From Gammaproteobacteria bacterium (GTDB lineage: Bacteria; Pseudomonadota; Gammaproteobacteria; Pseudomonadales; Azotimanducaceae), in the NCBI GenBank assembly GCA_028824555.1, contig JAPPDJ010000048.1, forward strand, positions 62,001 to 126,000: a DNA stretch of 64,000 nucleotides, given 5' to 3'. Numbering within the stretch: position 1 is the first letter of the stretch; each line of letters opens with the position of its first letter. This document shows positions 34,706 to 43,862 of this stretch, in pieces. The notes under the pieces are model-generated. The model was not told the origin of the DNA. It saw only the letters and a program-made list of their open reading frames with translations, and did not search any database. The position numbers and the translations under genes were made by a program.

Positions 34706-36115
34706 TCAGTTGGCGGCGACGAGCTTGCGGATCCAGCCGTCGCCCTTGGTGAGGAGGTAAATCTCGCCTTCGGCATCCATGCCCATGCGCAAGTCCACGC
34801 GCGGGATATCGGCATTGTAGGTGTTGGTGTAGCCGGCGAGATCGATCAGTTCCCGCTCCTCGCCGTCCACCATCAGGCGCAGTTCGCTGATGGTTGCCGG
34901 CTCTCCGGGCGTCAGGTCGTCCGCGTCGATGTGGAAGATGCGCCCGAGAGTGATGTCGCCGAAGACATAGCGCCCGCGCAGTTCCGGGATGCTCTCGCCG
35001 CGATAGACGAAGCCGCTGCCGATGGCGAAGCCCTCGCCGTGGTCGTACTGCGCCACGGGATAGACGAACCGCCCCGGCTCCTCGTCCGGGCGGGCATACA
35101 CCGAGCCGAGCCGCGTACCGGCGCTGCCCTGGGCTGTGGCGAAAGTGCCCTCGCGAACCGGCCAGCCGTAATTGCCGCCGGCAACGCCCAGATTCACCTC
35201 TTCCACCTGATCCTGGCCGATGTCGTTGATGAACATTCGCCCGTCGGTGTCCCACGAGAACTGCTGCGCATGGCGCAGGCCCCAAGCCCACACCTCCGGC
35301 GCCCCGCCCTCGCCGTCCGCGAACGGATTGTCCTCGGGAATGCCGTACTCGCCCTTGGCGTCGCCCAAGGGATCGATGCGCAAGATGGCGCTCAGCAGCG
35401 TGTCGGGATTCTGGCCGTTCTTCTGCGGATCGTTGGCGCCGCCGCCATCGCCGAGACAGACGTAGAGGAGCCCGTAATCGTCGGAGCCGGGACCGGCTGC
35501 GGGGTTGAAGGCGATGGTGCCGATGTTGTGGGTGGGGGCGAACTGACTCACCCGGAACACTTCCCGCGCGGTGCCGACGAAGGCGGTGGCGCCGGGGTCG
35601 GCGATGGTCCATTCGCGAATCACGCTCTCTTGATTGCTGCCGGATATGACCTCGGCGAGGGTCTCCGGCGCCGCGCTGTAGGCGGTGTAGAACTTGCCGT
35701 GGCCGGGCTTGCCGCGCTCCGCGAAGTCTGGATGGAACGCGAATCCGAGCAGCCCCGCCTCGTTGGGAAAATCATGGTTGTGGAGCGCCACGCCCTCTCG
35801 CCGCAAGTCGAGGTAGACCGCAGGCTCTGCACCATCGACATCCGTGACGTAAAGCAGCCCCCGAATGTCATTGAACACGAGCCGCCCGGAACCGTCGGGA
35901 ATCGCCGCAAGGCTCTGCAGCCGCGCCCACGCATCGTTGGTGCCGAGCGGCTTCACCGGATCAAACGACTGCGGCGCCCGCACGAACGGCACCACGCCGA
36001 CGACGATGTCGCCCTTGGCGATGGTCTCGGGAATCGGATCGACCAGCTCCTCCGGCCCTTCCGCGACCGCCCCGAGCGCGGCGGCGCATCCGAGCAAGGC
36101 GCAAGCAACCCGCAT
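34706..36115 (-). CDS. PQQ-dependent sugar dehydrogenase-like protein (YliI/GDH family)
   Basis: A 469-residue periplasmic six-bladed propeller of the soluble glucose/sorbosone dehydrogenase family. It has a signal peptide (about 1-19), then HNHDFPNEAGLLGFAFHP, LYVCLGDGGGANDPQ and WAWGLRHAQQFSWD, which cover the PQQ and calcium pocket. Its probable electron acceptor is the cytochrome c' encoded 34 bases downstream on the same strand. ATG 36115 was preferred over ATG 36118 because AGGAGG is then 4 bases away. Confidence 0.88.
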   Translation of the reverse strand: MRVACALLGCAAALGAVAEGPEELVDPIPETIAKGDIVVGVVPFVRAPQSFDPVKPLGTNDAWARLQSLAAIPDGSGRLVFNDIRGLLYVTDVDGAEPAVYLDLRREGVALHNHDFPNEAGLLGFAFHPDFAERGKPGHGKFYTAYSAAPETLAEVISGSNQESVIREWTIADPGATAFVGTAREVFRVSQFAPTHNIGTIAFNPAAGPGSDDYGLLYVCLGDGGGANDPQKNGQNPDTLLSAILRIDPLGDAKGEYGIPEDNPFADGEGGAPEVWAWGLRHAQQFSWDTDGRMFINDIGQDQVEEVNLGVAGGNYGWPVREGTFATAQGSAGTRLGSVYARPDEEPGRFVYPVAQYDHGEGFAIGSGFVYRGESIPELRGRYVFGDITLGRIFHIDADDLTPGEPATISELRLMVDGEERELIDLAGYTNTYNADIPRVDLRMGMDAEGEIYLLTKGDGWIRKLVAAN

Positions 36116-36375
36116 CATTCCTCCTGCCCCTCGACAGTTCTCACAAGGAAGCACCTCCCAACGGCGAATCGCCCACCACGAGCAACCGGTCGATTGCTCG
36201 CATGAGCCGGCTCTCCAGCAAGCGAACGCGTCTTTGCCCTAAGTTCCGTGTCGGTCGGAGTCTAACCGATGGCCCGTGGGCATTCGGCGAAACCCCCGCG
36301 GACCTCGACTTGAACAACCAGACCGTCTACTACGCTGTTGCTGGAGGAATCCCGCGGAACGCTGTCTGCGAGCCC

Positions 36376-37356
36376 CTACCGCCGCGCGTAGGCGATCGCG
36401 CGCATGAAGCCGTCCACGTAGGCCTTGCCCTCGGGCTTCGCCAGGAAGTCGTAGCGACCCATGAGCTGCGCCATCGGCTCGCCGTACCGTTCGACGAGGC
36501 GATCCTGGACCGACCGGGGATAGACCTCCATCTGCCGCAGCATCAGCCGTGTGTAGGACACGTGCAGGACGGCGCGCTCGCCGTCGATCGTCCGCGGGGC
36601 ATTGTCGTGCCAGATGCGACCGTCCCACACGGCGATCGACCCTGCTTTGCATTCGATCGGCACGGTGGCCGTGGAGCCGATCTCGTCCAAGTTCGGCGGC
36701 CGACGCCGAGCCGGGCTGCCCGGGACGACCGTGGTCGGGCCAGCCTCGGGCGTGAAGTCGTCACAGGCCCAGCACGCCGTCAGGAAGAGGTTGTGCTCGG
36801 GAAAAGGCACGGGGTGCCAGACCTGGTCGCAGTGCAGCCCAATACACCGGTCCCCCTTCCTGCGGATGGACGAGGCAACATTGCTGAGGATGAACCCGGC
36901 ACCCACCGAGAACTCCGCAAGGACCATCATTTTCGGGTTGATCGCAGCCTCGGCAACCACCGGATAGCTCGGCATCAAGGTGGAGCCCATGGATCCAGCT
37001 CTGGCTCCGGGGTCGCCGGAAGCGGCCTTGAGGATGGTCGCCCGCAGATCGCGCCAGTACTCCGGCGGCGCGGCATCCTCGACCACGGTGTAGCCCTGCT
37101 CCCAGAGTTCGCGGCAGTTGCGCTCGAGACCGAACTCGCGAACTCGCGGCGCCAACTCCTCGGAGATCTCGCCCGGGGGAGTCGCCGGGCTGCCCTGGAG
37201 CCGGTTGAAGACGTCCATGAAGCCGTCCGCGTCACCGCCAGAAATGAACTCGCTGGCGCGATCGACCAGATCGTCGTCGGGGCCGCGCTGGGTACGCGCT
37301 GGAAGCGGCAGCGACGCGTGGGCCGCCCCCTCGTTACCGTCGTTCGTGACATCCAT
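36376..37356 (-). CDS. phytanoyl-CoA dioxygenase (PhyH)-family protein
   Basis: A 326-residue Fe(II)/2-oxoglutarate oxygenase candidate, longer than the two at 14345 and 15280 because of a 60-residue N-terminal extension. Iron ligands are HCD in IGLHCDQVWHP and the distal His in IWHDNAPRT; TTVVPGSPAR matches the family's PGSH region with Pro in place of His. It stands alone. It may act on a plant- or host-derived terpenoid or acyl substrate; this is inference. Confidence 0.85.
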   Translation of the reverse strand: MDVTNDGNEGAAHASLPLPARTQRGPDDDLVDRASEFISGGDADGFMDVFNRLQGSPATPPGEISEELAPRVREFGLERNCRELWEQGYTVVEDAAPPEYWRDLRATILKAASGDPGARAGSMGSTLMPSYPVVAEAAINPKMMVLAEFSVGAGFILSNVASSIRRKGDRCIGLHCDQVWHPVPFPEHNLFLTACWACDDFTPEAGPTTVVPGSPARRRPPNLDEIGSTATVPIECKAGSIAVWDGRIWHDNAPRTIDGERAVLHVSYTRLMLRQMEVYPRSVQDRLVERYGEPMAQLMGRYDFLAKPEGKAYVDGFMRAIAYARR

Positions 37357-37519
37357 ACCGTCAGGCCCCCGCTCTCTTCGACAGAGTACGTTTCGAGAAA
37401 ATGCAAGGTTCTGTCAAGCCTCTCTCCCCCAAGTCGCGAGGTCCATGCTAGCGCGCCCTTGCGGGTACGTCGGCTGTTGCTTCGCAACTGCCGGCAGGCA
37501 AGTCGGACTTGCGAGGGGC

Positions 37520-37642
37520 GGGCCTTCGGAGGGAAGGCATCATGCCTTCCCTGCGCGCCCCTCTGGCGCGCTGACCAAGGCCTCCAACAGGAAAGCGCCT
37601 GTCGGCGCTAGGGAAGGCAGGATGCCTTCCCTCCGAAGGCCC
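37520..37642. repeat. inverted REP pair, family C, 123 bp
   Basis: The left arm at 37520-37552 (GGGCCTTCGGAGGGAAGGCA onward) and right arm at 37610-37642 are near-perfect inverted copies of 33 bp, each itself a hairpin. Two smaller GC palindromes lie between. The rest of the 476-bp gap (37357-37832) has only short GC palindromes and a thiolase leader. Confidence 0.87.
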
Positions 37643-37832
37643 CCTTGTCACGCACCAGCGTCGGGCCTATTCGTGGATTACAACTGCACCGTCAAGGAGG
37701 GCGCACCCAGGAACTGTCCGGCGAAATCCCGCCATCCCATTGCGGCGGCGTTTTTGGGTACACTCGCTCGCTTGCACGGTTCGATGAGCGGGCCGTTTGT
37801 TTTCTTAAGCACCTTGAGGAAGGGGAAACCGA

Positions 37833-39020
37833 ATGGCACGAGAAGTCGTAGTCGTAGACAGCATCCGCACGGGGCTCGCCAAGTCCCACCGCGGCAGCTT
37901 CAATCTGACGCGATCCGATGACATGCTCGCACACTGCATCGACGCGTTGCTGGAGCGCAACCCCAACGTCTCGCCGCAAGAGGTTGAAGACGTGGTCGTG
38001 GGGGCCGCCAACCACACAGGCGAACAGGACGGCAACCTGGCACGGCTCGCGGTCGTGCTGTCGAAGCTGCCGATCACCACGGCGGGCATGACGATCAACC
38101 GGTTCTGCTCGTCAGGCCTGCAGTCGATCGCCATCGCCTCGAACCAGATTGCTTCCGGCCAGACCGACATCGCCATGGCCGGCGGCGTCGACTCGATCTC
38201 CGGCGCAACGCGGTCGCCGCGCGGCAGCGACACCCGCAACCCGCGCCTGATCGAGGAGAAGCCGGCGATCTTCATGGCAATGGGCAACACCGCCGAGGTG
38301 GTCGCCCGGCGCTACCAAGTCACCCGGGAAATGCAGGACGAGTACGCGCTGCAAAGCCAGGTGCGCTACGCCAAGGCTCAGGCTGCCGGCTACATCGACG
38401 AGGAAATCGCGCCGATGACGGTGACCATGAAGCAGGTCGACCGGCAAACCGGCGAGGAGAGCATGGCGGAAGTCACGGTGGACCGCGACGAATGCAACCG
38501 CCCGACCACCACGTTGGAAGGGCTCTCGGGCCTGCAGCCGGCTTTCGAGGAAGACGGCACGGTCACCGCCGGCAACGCATCGCAGTTGTCCGACGGCGCA
38601 TCCATGACCTTGCTGATGAGCGCCGAGCGCGCCAATCAGCTCGGCATCCAGCCCATGGGCGTCTATCGTGGCTTCACGGTCGCTGCCTGCGAGCCGGACG
38701 AAATGGGCATTGGCCCGGTGTTCGCCATTCCGCGTCTGCTCGAGAATGCGGGCCTGCGCCAGGACGACATCGACCTGTGGGAGCTGAACGAAGCGTTCGC
38801 GTCGCAGTGCGTGTACTCCCGTGACAAGCTCGGCATCGACAACGAGAAGTACAACGTCAATGGCGGCAGCATCTCCATCGGCCATCCCTTCGGCATGACC
38901 GGTTCGCGTTGCACGGGCAGCATCCTGCGCGAGCTGCAACGCCGCGAGAAGCAGTATGGCGTCGTGACGATGTGCATCGGCGGCGGCCAAGGCGCCGCTG
39001 GCCTCTTCGAGCGCGCCTAA
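37833..39020 (+). CDS. acetyl-CoA C-acyltransferase (thiolase)
   Basis: A 395-residue thiolase that catalyses the last step of beta-oxidation or, in reverse, acyl condensation. The nucleophilic Cys is in INRFCSSG near 92, the His is in NVNGGSISIGHPFGMTG near 349, and the second Cys is in CIGGGQGAAGLF near 381. The ATG at 37833 is preceded by GAGGAAGGGG. Two hairpins follow the gene, the second a clear terminator, so it is probably monocistronic. Confidence 0.93.
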   Translation: MAREVVVVDSIRTGLAKSHRGSFNLTRSDDMLAHCIDALLERNPNVSPQEVEDVVVGAANHTGEQDGNLARLAVVLSKLPITTAGMTINRFCSSGLQSIAIASNQIASGQTDIAMAGGVDSISGATRSPRGSDTRNPRLIEEKPAIFMAMGNTAEVVARRYQVTREMQDEYALQSQVRYAKAQAAGYIDEEIAPMTVTMKQVDRQTGEESMAEVTVDRDECNRPTTTLEGLSGLQPAFEEDGTVTAGNASQLSDGASMTLLMSAERANQLGIQPMGVYRGFTVAACEPDEMGIGPVFAIPRLLENAGLRQDDIDLWELNEAFASQCVYSRDKLGIDNEKYNVNGGSISIGHPFGMTGSRCTGSILRELQRREKQYGVVTMCIGGGQGAAGLFERA

Positions 39021-39032
39021 CGGCCCGGACTA

Positions 39033-39052
39033 CGGGCGGCGTAAGCCGCCCG
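39033..39052 (+). terminator. GC hairpin after the thiolase gene
   Basis: CGGGCGGC, GTAA loop, GCCGCCCG forms a perfect stem 12 bases after the stop. No T-run follows directly, so it may stabilise the mRNA or act with the terminator 34 bases downstream. Confidence 0.5.
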
Positions 39053-39085
39053 AAGCTCGGCTCACAAAGGCCAAAACGGTACAGA

Positions 39086-39122
39086 GGGCTGGTGCGTCCT
39101 GAAGGGCGCACCAGCCCTTTTT
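39086..39122 (+). terminator. rho-independent terminator of the thiolase transcript
   Basis: GGGCTGGTGCG (39086-39096) pairs perfectly with CGCACCAGCCC (39107-39117) across a 10-base loop, followed by TTTTT. It ends 66 bases after the thiolase stop. Confidence 0.85.
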
Positions 39123-39244
39123 CGTTGCGCCTTGCGCTCGTCAAACGCCGTTGCAATTCGGCGCGCAAAGGGGTTCACTTGGTTGTCCCGGCGGCCCATG
39201 CGGGGCCGGTTTGGTGGGATTTTCGCGGGGAACCACGCATACCG

Positions 39245-39826
39245 ATGACTTACACGCGAACGAGGCGGAAAGACGTGCGCGCGAAGCGTTGGCGACATGC
39301 GCCGGCGGCGCTGGTGTTGGTGGCTTCGGGGGCGTTCGCGGCGGATGGTGGGATGGCCGTGGATGGCACCAATCCGTTTGCGCAGTTTTCTGACGAGCAG
39401 CTCTCCGACCTCGGCGGTCGGTGGGAAGCGATGGACGACGAAGAGCGTCGCTGGTATTTCGTCGAGATGCGCAAGCGCATGGCGGCCAGCGGCGAACCCA
39501 CCCGCATCCCAGTCAGTTCGCGGGCGCGCTTTGGGCGCATTCTGGAAGACGCCAGTGCAGTGCTTGGCGTCGATGCCCTGGAACTGTACGACCATGAGCT
39601 CGGCATGGACGCCGCGCCGTCGCCACCACGGTCGCCCATCGGCGCCGAACTGAAAACGCAGGTTCTCCAGGTAGCTCCCGATGCCGGTGCAGACGAGGCG
39701 GCAACGCGCGAGGGCTTCGGCACCGGGTTCGAGCATCGCAGCACCGAACCGCCATCGCAGCAAGAGAGTGCGGACGCGGCCACCGAGGTGGCGGCGGACG
39801 GAGAGCGGGACGCCCGGCAATCGTGA
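39245..39826 (+). CDS. exported protein upstream of a two-component system
   Basis: A 193-residue protein with no recognised family. It has an N-terminal signal peptide (AALVLVASGAFAADG), then a charged segment (FSDEQLSDLGGRWEAMDDEERRWYFVEMRKRM) like the DUF3106-type helical repeats of small periplasmic proteins. The C-terminus is disordered and acidic. Its stop overlaps the response regulator GTG, so it is coupled to the system and may be a periplasmic modulator of the sensor kinase. ATG 39245 has no strong ribosome-binding site. Confidence 0.7.
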   Translation: MTYTRTRRKDVRAKRWRHAPAALVLVASGAFAADGGMAVDGTNPFAQFSDEQLSDLGGRWEAMDDEERRWYFVEMRKRMAASGEPTRIPVSSRARFGRILEDASAVLGVDALELYDHELGMDAAPSPPRSPIGAELKTQVLQVAPDAGADEAATREGFGTGFEHRSTEPPSQQESADAATEVAADGERDARQS

Positions 39827-40596
39827 CTGCGGCCGAGAGCGTCTCAAAGGACTCGCCGACGGCGGCCAAGGCTGCGGGCGCAGCGGCGGACGGCAGTGCT
39901 GCGCACGGCAAGCCGCCGGCAACGTTGCTGGTGGTGGACGACGATCCGGAACTCCTTGAACTCACCGACGAGTACCTTACGAGCCAAGGCTTCGAAGTGC
40001 TGGTGGCGGAAGACGGAGTCGCCATGGACGCCGCGCTGCAAACGAACGAAGTGGACCTGATGATCCTCGACCTCATGCTGCCCGGCGAGGACGGCCTTTC
40101 CATTGCTCGTCGCATGAGGCGCGACCGCGACCTGCCGATCATCATCGTCTCGGCGCAGGGCGACGACGTGGATCGCATCGTCGGCCTTGAAATCGGCGCC
40201 GACGACTATCTTGCCAAGCCCTTCAACCCACGCGAACTGCTGGCACGGGTGCGCGCCGTGCTGCGCCGAGGCGCTCGGCGCGAGGCGCAGACCATCACGT
40301 TTGGGGATTTCGAGCTGAACCTCAGTGCCCACCGGCTGACGCGGGACGGACGCACCGTGGCGCTAACTTCCGGCGAGTTCGAGCTGCTCGACGTGCTGGT
40401 GCGGCATCCAAACACGGTACTCGACAGGGATCGCATCCTCGACCTGCTCACCGGCACCCGGCGCGCGCCGTTTGACCGCAGCATCGACGTGCGCGTCACG
40501 CGCCTGCGCAGCAAGATCGAGCCAGACCCGGCAACGCCCGTCTTCATCAAGACGATCTGGGGCAAGGGCTACATGTTCTGTCCGGGGTCGGTCTAA
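39823..40596 (+). CDS. OmpR-family response regulator
   Basis: A 257-residue regulator with a receiver domain (about 33-150) and an OmpR/PhoB winged helix (about 160-255). The phospho-acceptor is Asp83 (LMILDLMLPGEDG), with the acidic pair in VVDDDPE, the switch Ser in IVSAQG and Lys in LAKPFNPRE. The DNA-binding wing includes IWGKGYMF. A 30-residue Ala-rich extension precedes the receiver. GTG 39823 overlaps the previous stop; the kinase gene follows. Confidence 0.93.
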   Translation: MTAAESVSKDSPTAAKAAGAAADGSAAHGKPPATLLVVDDDPELLELTDEYLTSQGFEVLVAEDGVAMDAALQTNEVDLMILDLMLPGEDGLSIARRMRRDRDLPIIIVSAQGDDVDRIVGLEIGADDYLAKPFNPRELLARVRAVLRRGARREAQTITFGDFELNLSAHRLTRDGRTVALTSGEFELLDVLVRHPNTVLDRDRILDLLTGTRRAPFDRSIDVRVTRLRSKIEPDPATPVFIKTIWGKGYMFCPGSV

Positions 40597-40627
40597 CCGA
40601 AGGTAGCTGCGGCATTTGGCTCGCGCT

Positions 40628-41980
40628 ATGGCAACGGCGACGGCAATCGTCGGCAAGCTCAAGCGCCTGCTCGAGGGCCGCTTGCAGGCGGCGTGGCCGG
40701 CGTCCCTCCTCGGGCGCACCAATGCCGTGCTGGCGGTGGGCGCTTCGGCCATTGCCATTACCGCGCTCGCGGCGCTTTGGGGATTCGTGGTGGTGCCCAT
40801 CTCGGATCGTTCCGCCGACGACGAGGCGGGGCTGGTCGTGCTCGCCGCCAAGACCTGGGTGGAACTGAGCCCCGAGGCACGGCCGTATTTTGAAATCGAG
40901 CTGCTCGAGAATCACGACCTCATCATCAGCGCCAACGTGCGCGACCTGCCATTCGTTGCCGACGGCAACGCCTATCACGACCTCATCGAGACCAAGCTGT
41001 CGCAACGCGTGGGGGAGGTCGTGCGCCTGATGGAGAGCGATGGCCTGCTGTGGGCCAGCGTTCCCATGGGCGGGCGTGTCATGCAGGTGGGCTTTTCCTC
41101 GCAACGACGGGACGTGCAGCCGCTGGTGGTGGGCCTCGTGATATTCGGTACCGGCGCGCTCATAGTCTTCATCGGCTCGGCGCTGATCGTGCGCCGTCTT
41201 GCCGGCCCGCTTGAGGCCATGGCGCAGGCGGCTGGGTCGTTTCGCGGTGCGGAAGGGTTCAAGCCACTGCCGGAGGAGGGGCCGACGGAACTCGTCACGC
41301 TCGCCTCGAGCTTCAACGCCATGGCGCGGGATGTCACCACACTGCTGTCGAATCGCACGACCCTGCTGGCGGGGATTTCCCACGACCTCAGAACGCCCTT
41401 GGCACGGATGCGTCTTGCGCTGGAGCTGTTGCCCGAAGATGTGGATGCCCGCCTCGTCAAGCGCTTCGAGCGCAACCTCGCCGCCATGGACGAGCTGATC
41501 GGCGATGCGCTGCGGTTTGCGCGCGGCGCCGGGGAGGCGGCGCGGCTGGTGGAGTTCGAGCCCTACATCAGCTCCGTGGTGGCCGGCATCGACGAAGGCC
41601 TGGTCGTGCACTGGCGCGGTGATGTACCGAAGCGCGTGTTCATTGCCCCCGGCGCGCTCGAACGTGTGCTCGCGAATCTGATCGACAATGCGCGCCAACA
41701 CGGCAGCGGCGCGGAGGTGACCGTGGACGGGGGCGAAGAGGTGTGCGTCCACGTGACGGACGTGGGCCCCGGCATCCCGCAGGCGGAACGAGAGCGGGTG
41801 TTCGAGCCGTTCTACCGCCTTGACGCGGCGCGGCGATCCGCGACCGGCGGCAGCGGACTGGGCCTCGCCATCGTCAAGCAACTGTGCGATGCGCACGGCT
41901 GGCGCGTTGCCATCGGCGTTGCCGCAGGGGGCGGCGCGGATGTCAACGTGAGCCTGGCCGGCTCATTCGCAGGAACGTGA
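40628..41980 (+). CDS. EnvZ-like sensor histidine kinase
   Basis: A 450-residue membrane kinase with two TM helices (about 30-50 and 165-187) flanking a periplasmic sensor of about 110 residues, then a HAMP linker. The H-box is GISHDLRTPLARMRL with the phospho-His near 250. The ATPase carries N, G1 and G2 boxes (LIDNARQHG, DVGPGIP, GGSGLGLAIVKQL). ATG 40628 was chosen; an in-frame TTG at 40616 adds four residues. It would phosphorylate the regulator encoded just upstream. Confidence 0.92.
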   Translation: MATATAIVGKLKRLLEGRLQAAWPASLLGRTNAVLAVGASAIAITALAALWGFVVVPISDRSADDEAGLVVLAAKTWVELSPEARPYFEIELLENHDLIISANVRDLPFVADGNAYHDLIETKLSQRVGEVVRLMESDGLLWASVPMGGRVMQVGFSSQRRDVQPLVVGLVIFGTGALIVFIGSALIVRRLAGPLEAMAQAAGSFRGAEGFKPLPEEGPTELVTLASSFNAMARDVTTLLSNRTTLLAGISHDLRTPLARMRLALELLPEDVDARLVKRFERNLAAMDELIGDALRFARGAGEAARLVEFEPYISSVVAGIDEGLVVHWRGDVPKRVFIAPGALERVLANLIDNARQHGSGAEVTVDGGEEVCVHVTDVGPGIPQAERERVFEPFYRLDAARRSATGGSGLGLAIVKQLCDAHGWRVAIGVAAGGGADVNVSLAGSFAGT

Positions 41981-41984
41981 CGGC

Positions 41985-42737
41985 ATGAGGAGGGCGGCTT
42001 GGACAGTCTTGATTTCGGTCGGGGCGTTGATCGGCATCGTCTGGGTCGGCTTGCTGCGCGGCGAGTTCTGGCTCGAGGAGGCAATCGAGGACGCCGGAAC
42101 GAAGCGGCTCGGCGTGCCGGTGGAGGTGGACGCCGTGGACTTCGAAATCGCCGACCGGCGAGTGGAGGTGCTCGGCATCGAGGTCTCGAATCCGCCCGGA
42201 ATCGAAGGCCCTCCGGCGCTGGCCGTGGGGCGGCTGGCGGTGACGCTGGAACTTGGCCGAACCGGGGAGGAAGCGCTCGTGGTGGAGCTGCTCGAACTCG
42301 ACGATGTGGTCGTGACGGCCGTAGTGGATGGCTATTCGGAGGGCGCTTTCACCAACATCGGTCGCATCGTCGAGCGCTCCCGCAGGGGCGCTGCCGCGCA
42401 ACGGTCGAAGGAGGCGGCTGGCGCCGATCCGGACCTGAGGGTGATCGTGGAACGGATGTCGGTGCGCGGTGGCCGTGGCGCACTGGTGTCGCCCCTCGGC
42501 AGCACGGAGGCAGAACTGCCGGACATCCGCATCGAAGGCATCGGTGGCAGCGAAGGCGTCAGCGTCGATGAACTCACCGCCGAGGTCGTGGCTCGCCTGG
42601 CCGATCAGACCAACGAGGCGGTGGCGCGGGAGATGATCGACAGGATCGACGTGGAAAATGTGGTGGAGCAAGTCAAGGGCAAGCTGGACCGCTTCGTGGA
42701 CAGGTTGGCTGGCAAGGACGAGGGCGAAGACTCATGA
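41985..42737 (+). CDS. AsmA/DUF748-like membrane-anchored protein
   Basis: A 250-residue protein with an N-terminal TM helix (about 4-24) and a beta-rich part resembling one AsmA-like repeat unit (VDAVDFEIADRRVEVLGIEVSNPPG, ALAVGRLAVTLELG, LVVELLELDDVVVTAVV). The C-terminus is helical (VVEQVKGKLDRFVDRLAGK). AsmA relatives bridge or scaffold lipid transfer between membranes. It begins four bases after the kinase stop, so the sensor system may control or accompany an envelope-lipid function. Confidence 0.7.
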   Translation: MRRAAWTVLISVGALIGIVWVGLLRGEFWLEEAIEDAGTKRLGVPVEVDAVDFEIADRRVEVLGIEVSNPPGIEGPPALAVGRLAVTLELGRTGEEALVVELLELDDVVVTAVVDGYSEGAFTNIGRIVERSRRGAAAQRSKEAAGADPDLRVIVERMSVRGGRGALVSPLGSTEAELPDIRIEGIGGSEGVSVDELTAEVVARLADQTNEAVAREMIDRIDVENVVEQVKGKLDRFVDRLAGKDEGEDS

Positions 42738-42787
42738 AGCCGGACGGGGCCATGGCTCGCCACCCGGCGCAATGACAACGAGGAAGC

Positions 42788-43564
42788 ATGGACTACCAAG
42801 AGACGACCTATGAAGTCGAGGGCGCGATGGCGCTCCTCACCATCAACCGGCCGGAGAAGCACAACGCCATCTCCCTCGCCACGCTTGCCGAGTTGCAGCA
42901 TTCCGTCGCTCGTGCTGGCGCCGACGACGCCGTGCGCGTGGTCACCATCACCGGTGCCGGGGGTCGCGCCTTCGCCTCCGGCTCCGACCTTAGCGAAGTG
43001 CTGCACCGCGACTTCAAAAAAGCGTTGGAGCCCATCGTCCAAGGTCTCGCGGACCAGCTCGAACGCCTGCCCAAGCCCACCATCGCCGCCATCGACGGCA
43101 TCTGCATGGGCGGTGGGCTGGAGGTGGCGCTCGGCTGCGATCTCAGGATCGCAACGCCTGGCTCGCGCTTCGCGACGCCAGAGGGCAAGCTCGGCATCAT
43201 CCCCGGCGGCGGCGCCACGGCCCGCCTGCCACGCATCGTCGGCCGCGGCTGGGGCATGGAGATGATGCTGATGGGCGAACCCATCGACGCCGAACGAGCG
43301 CTCTCCATCGGCCTCGTGACGCGGCTGGTGGAACGGGAAGAACTATTGCCGGAAGCGCGCCGCATGGCGGAACACCTCGCGAGCTTCGCCCCCTTCGTGC
43401 CGCGCACCATGAAGGCGATGGTCCACTTCGGCATGGAAGCGGGCCTAGCCGGCGCCTTGATGTTCGAGAAATACGCCCAAGGTGCCCTGGTGCAAACCGA
43501 AGACAGCCGCGAGGGCATTACCGCCTTTCTGGAAAAGCGCAAACCGGAGTTCAAGGGGCGATAG
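42788..43564 (+). CDS. enoyl-CoA hydratase/isomerase family protein
   Basis: A 258-residue crotonase-fold enzyme. The CoA-binding segment is INRPEKHNAIS; the oxyanion hole is built from AFASGSDLSE and GICMGGGLEVALGCDLR, and TPEGKLGIIPGGGATARLPR follows. The first acid (Glu144-type) position appears to be in TPEGKLG and the second in GGG, so hydratase, dehydratase or isomerase are all possible. It is followed by two solo family C REP arms. Confidence 0.9.
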   Translation: MDYQETTYEVEGAMALLTINRPEKHNAISLATLAELQHSVARAGADDAVRVVTITGAGGRAFASGSDLSEVLHRDFKKALEPIVQGLADQLERLPKPTIAAIDGICMGGGLEVALGCDLRIATPGSRFATPEGKLGIIPGGGATARLPRIVGRGWGMEMMLMGEPIDAERALSIGLVTRLVEREELLPEARRMAEHLASFAPFVPRTMKAMVHFGMEAGLAGALMFEKYAQGALVQTEDSREGITAFLEKRKPEFKGR

Positions 43565-43570
43565 GAGCCT

Positions 43571-43721
43571 TCGGAGGGAAGGCAGAATGCCTTCCCTCCA
43601 GGGAGCCCGTCCTTGTTCAAGCGCTGTTCGCCGTGCGGCGTGGACACCCGTCAAGCGCTGGCGGTCTGTGGGACTTCCGGCCGTGAACGGGCCTTCGGAG
43701 GGAAGGCACTCTGCCTTCCCT
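43571..43721. repeat. two solo REP arms, family C, same orientation
   Basis: Arms at 43571-43597 and 43689-43721 both read GGAGGGAAGGCA, loop, TGCCTTCCC. The second shares 40 bases of flank (CCGTGAACGGGCCTTCGG onward) with 52693-52740. They occupy the 298-bp gap before the MaoC genes. Confidence 0.82.
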
Positions 43722-43862
43722 AGCGTGCGGGAGCGCGCCCACCCAATCCACATGCAACCCACGACATGGCAGCGCATGTCTGGTAGGTTTGCACGCCTTC
43801 GCCTCGGCAGCGGCCGAAGCGATAGCAGCAACCACGATCAGGCACCTTCTTGAGGGGGACAA

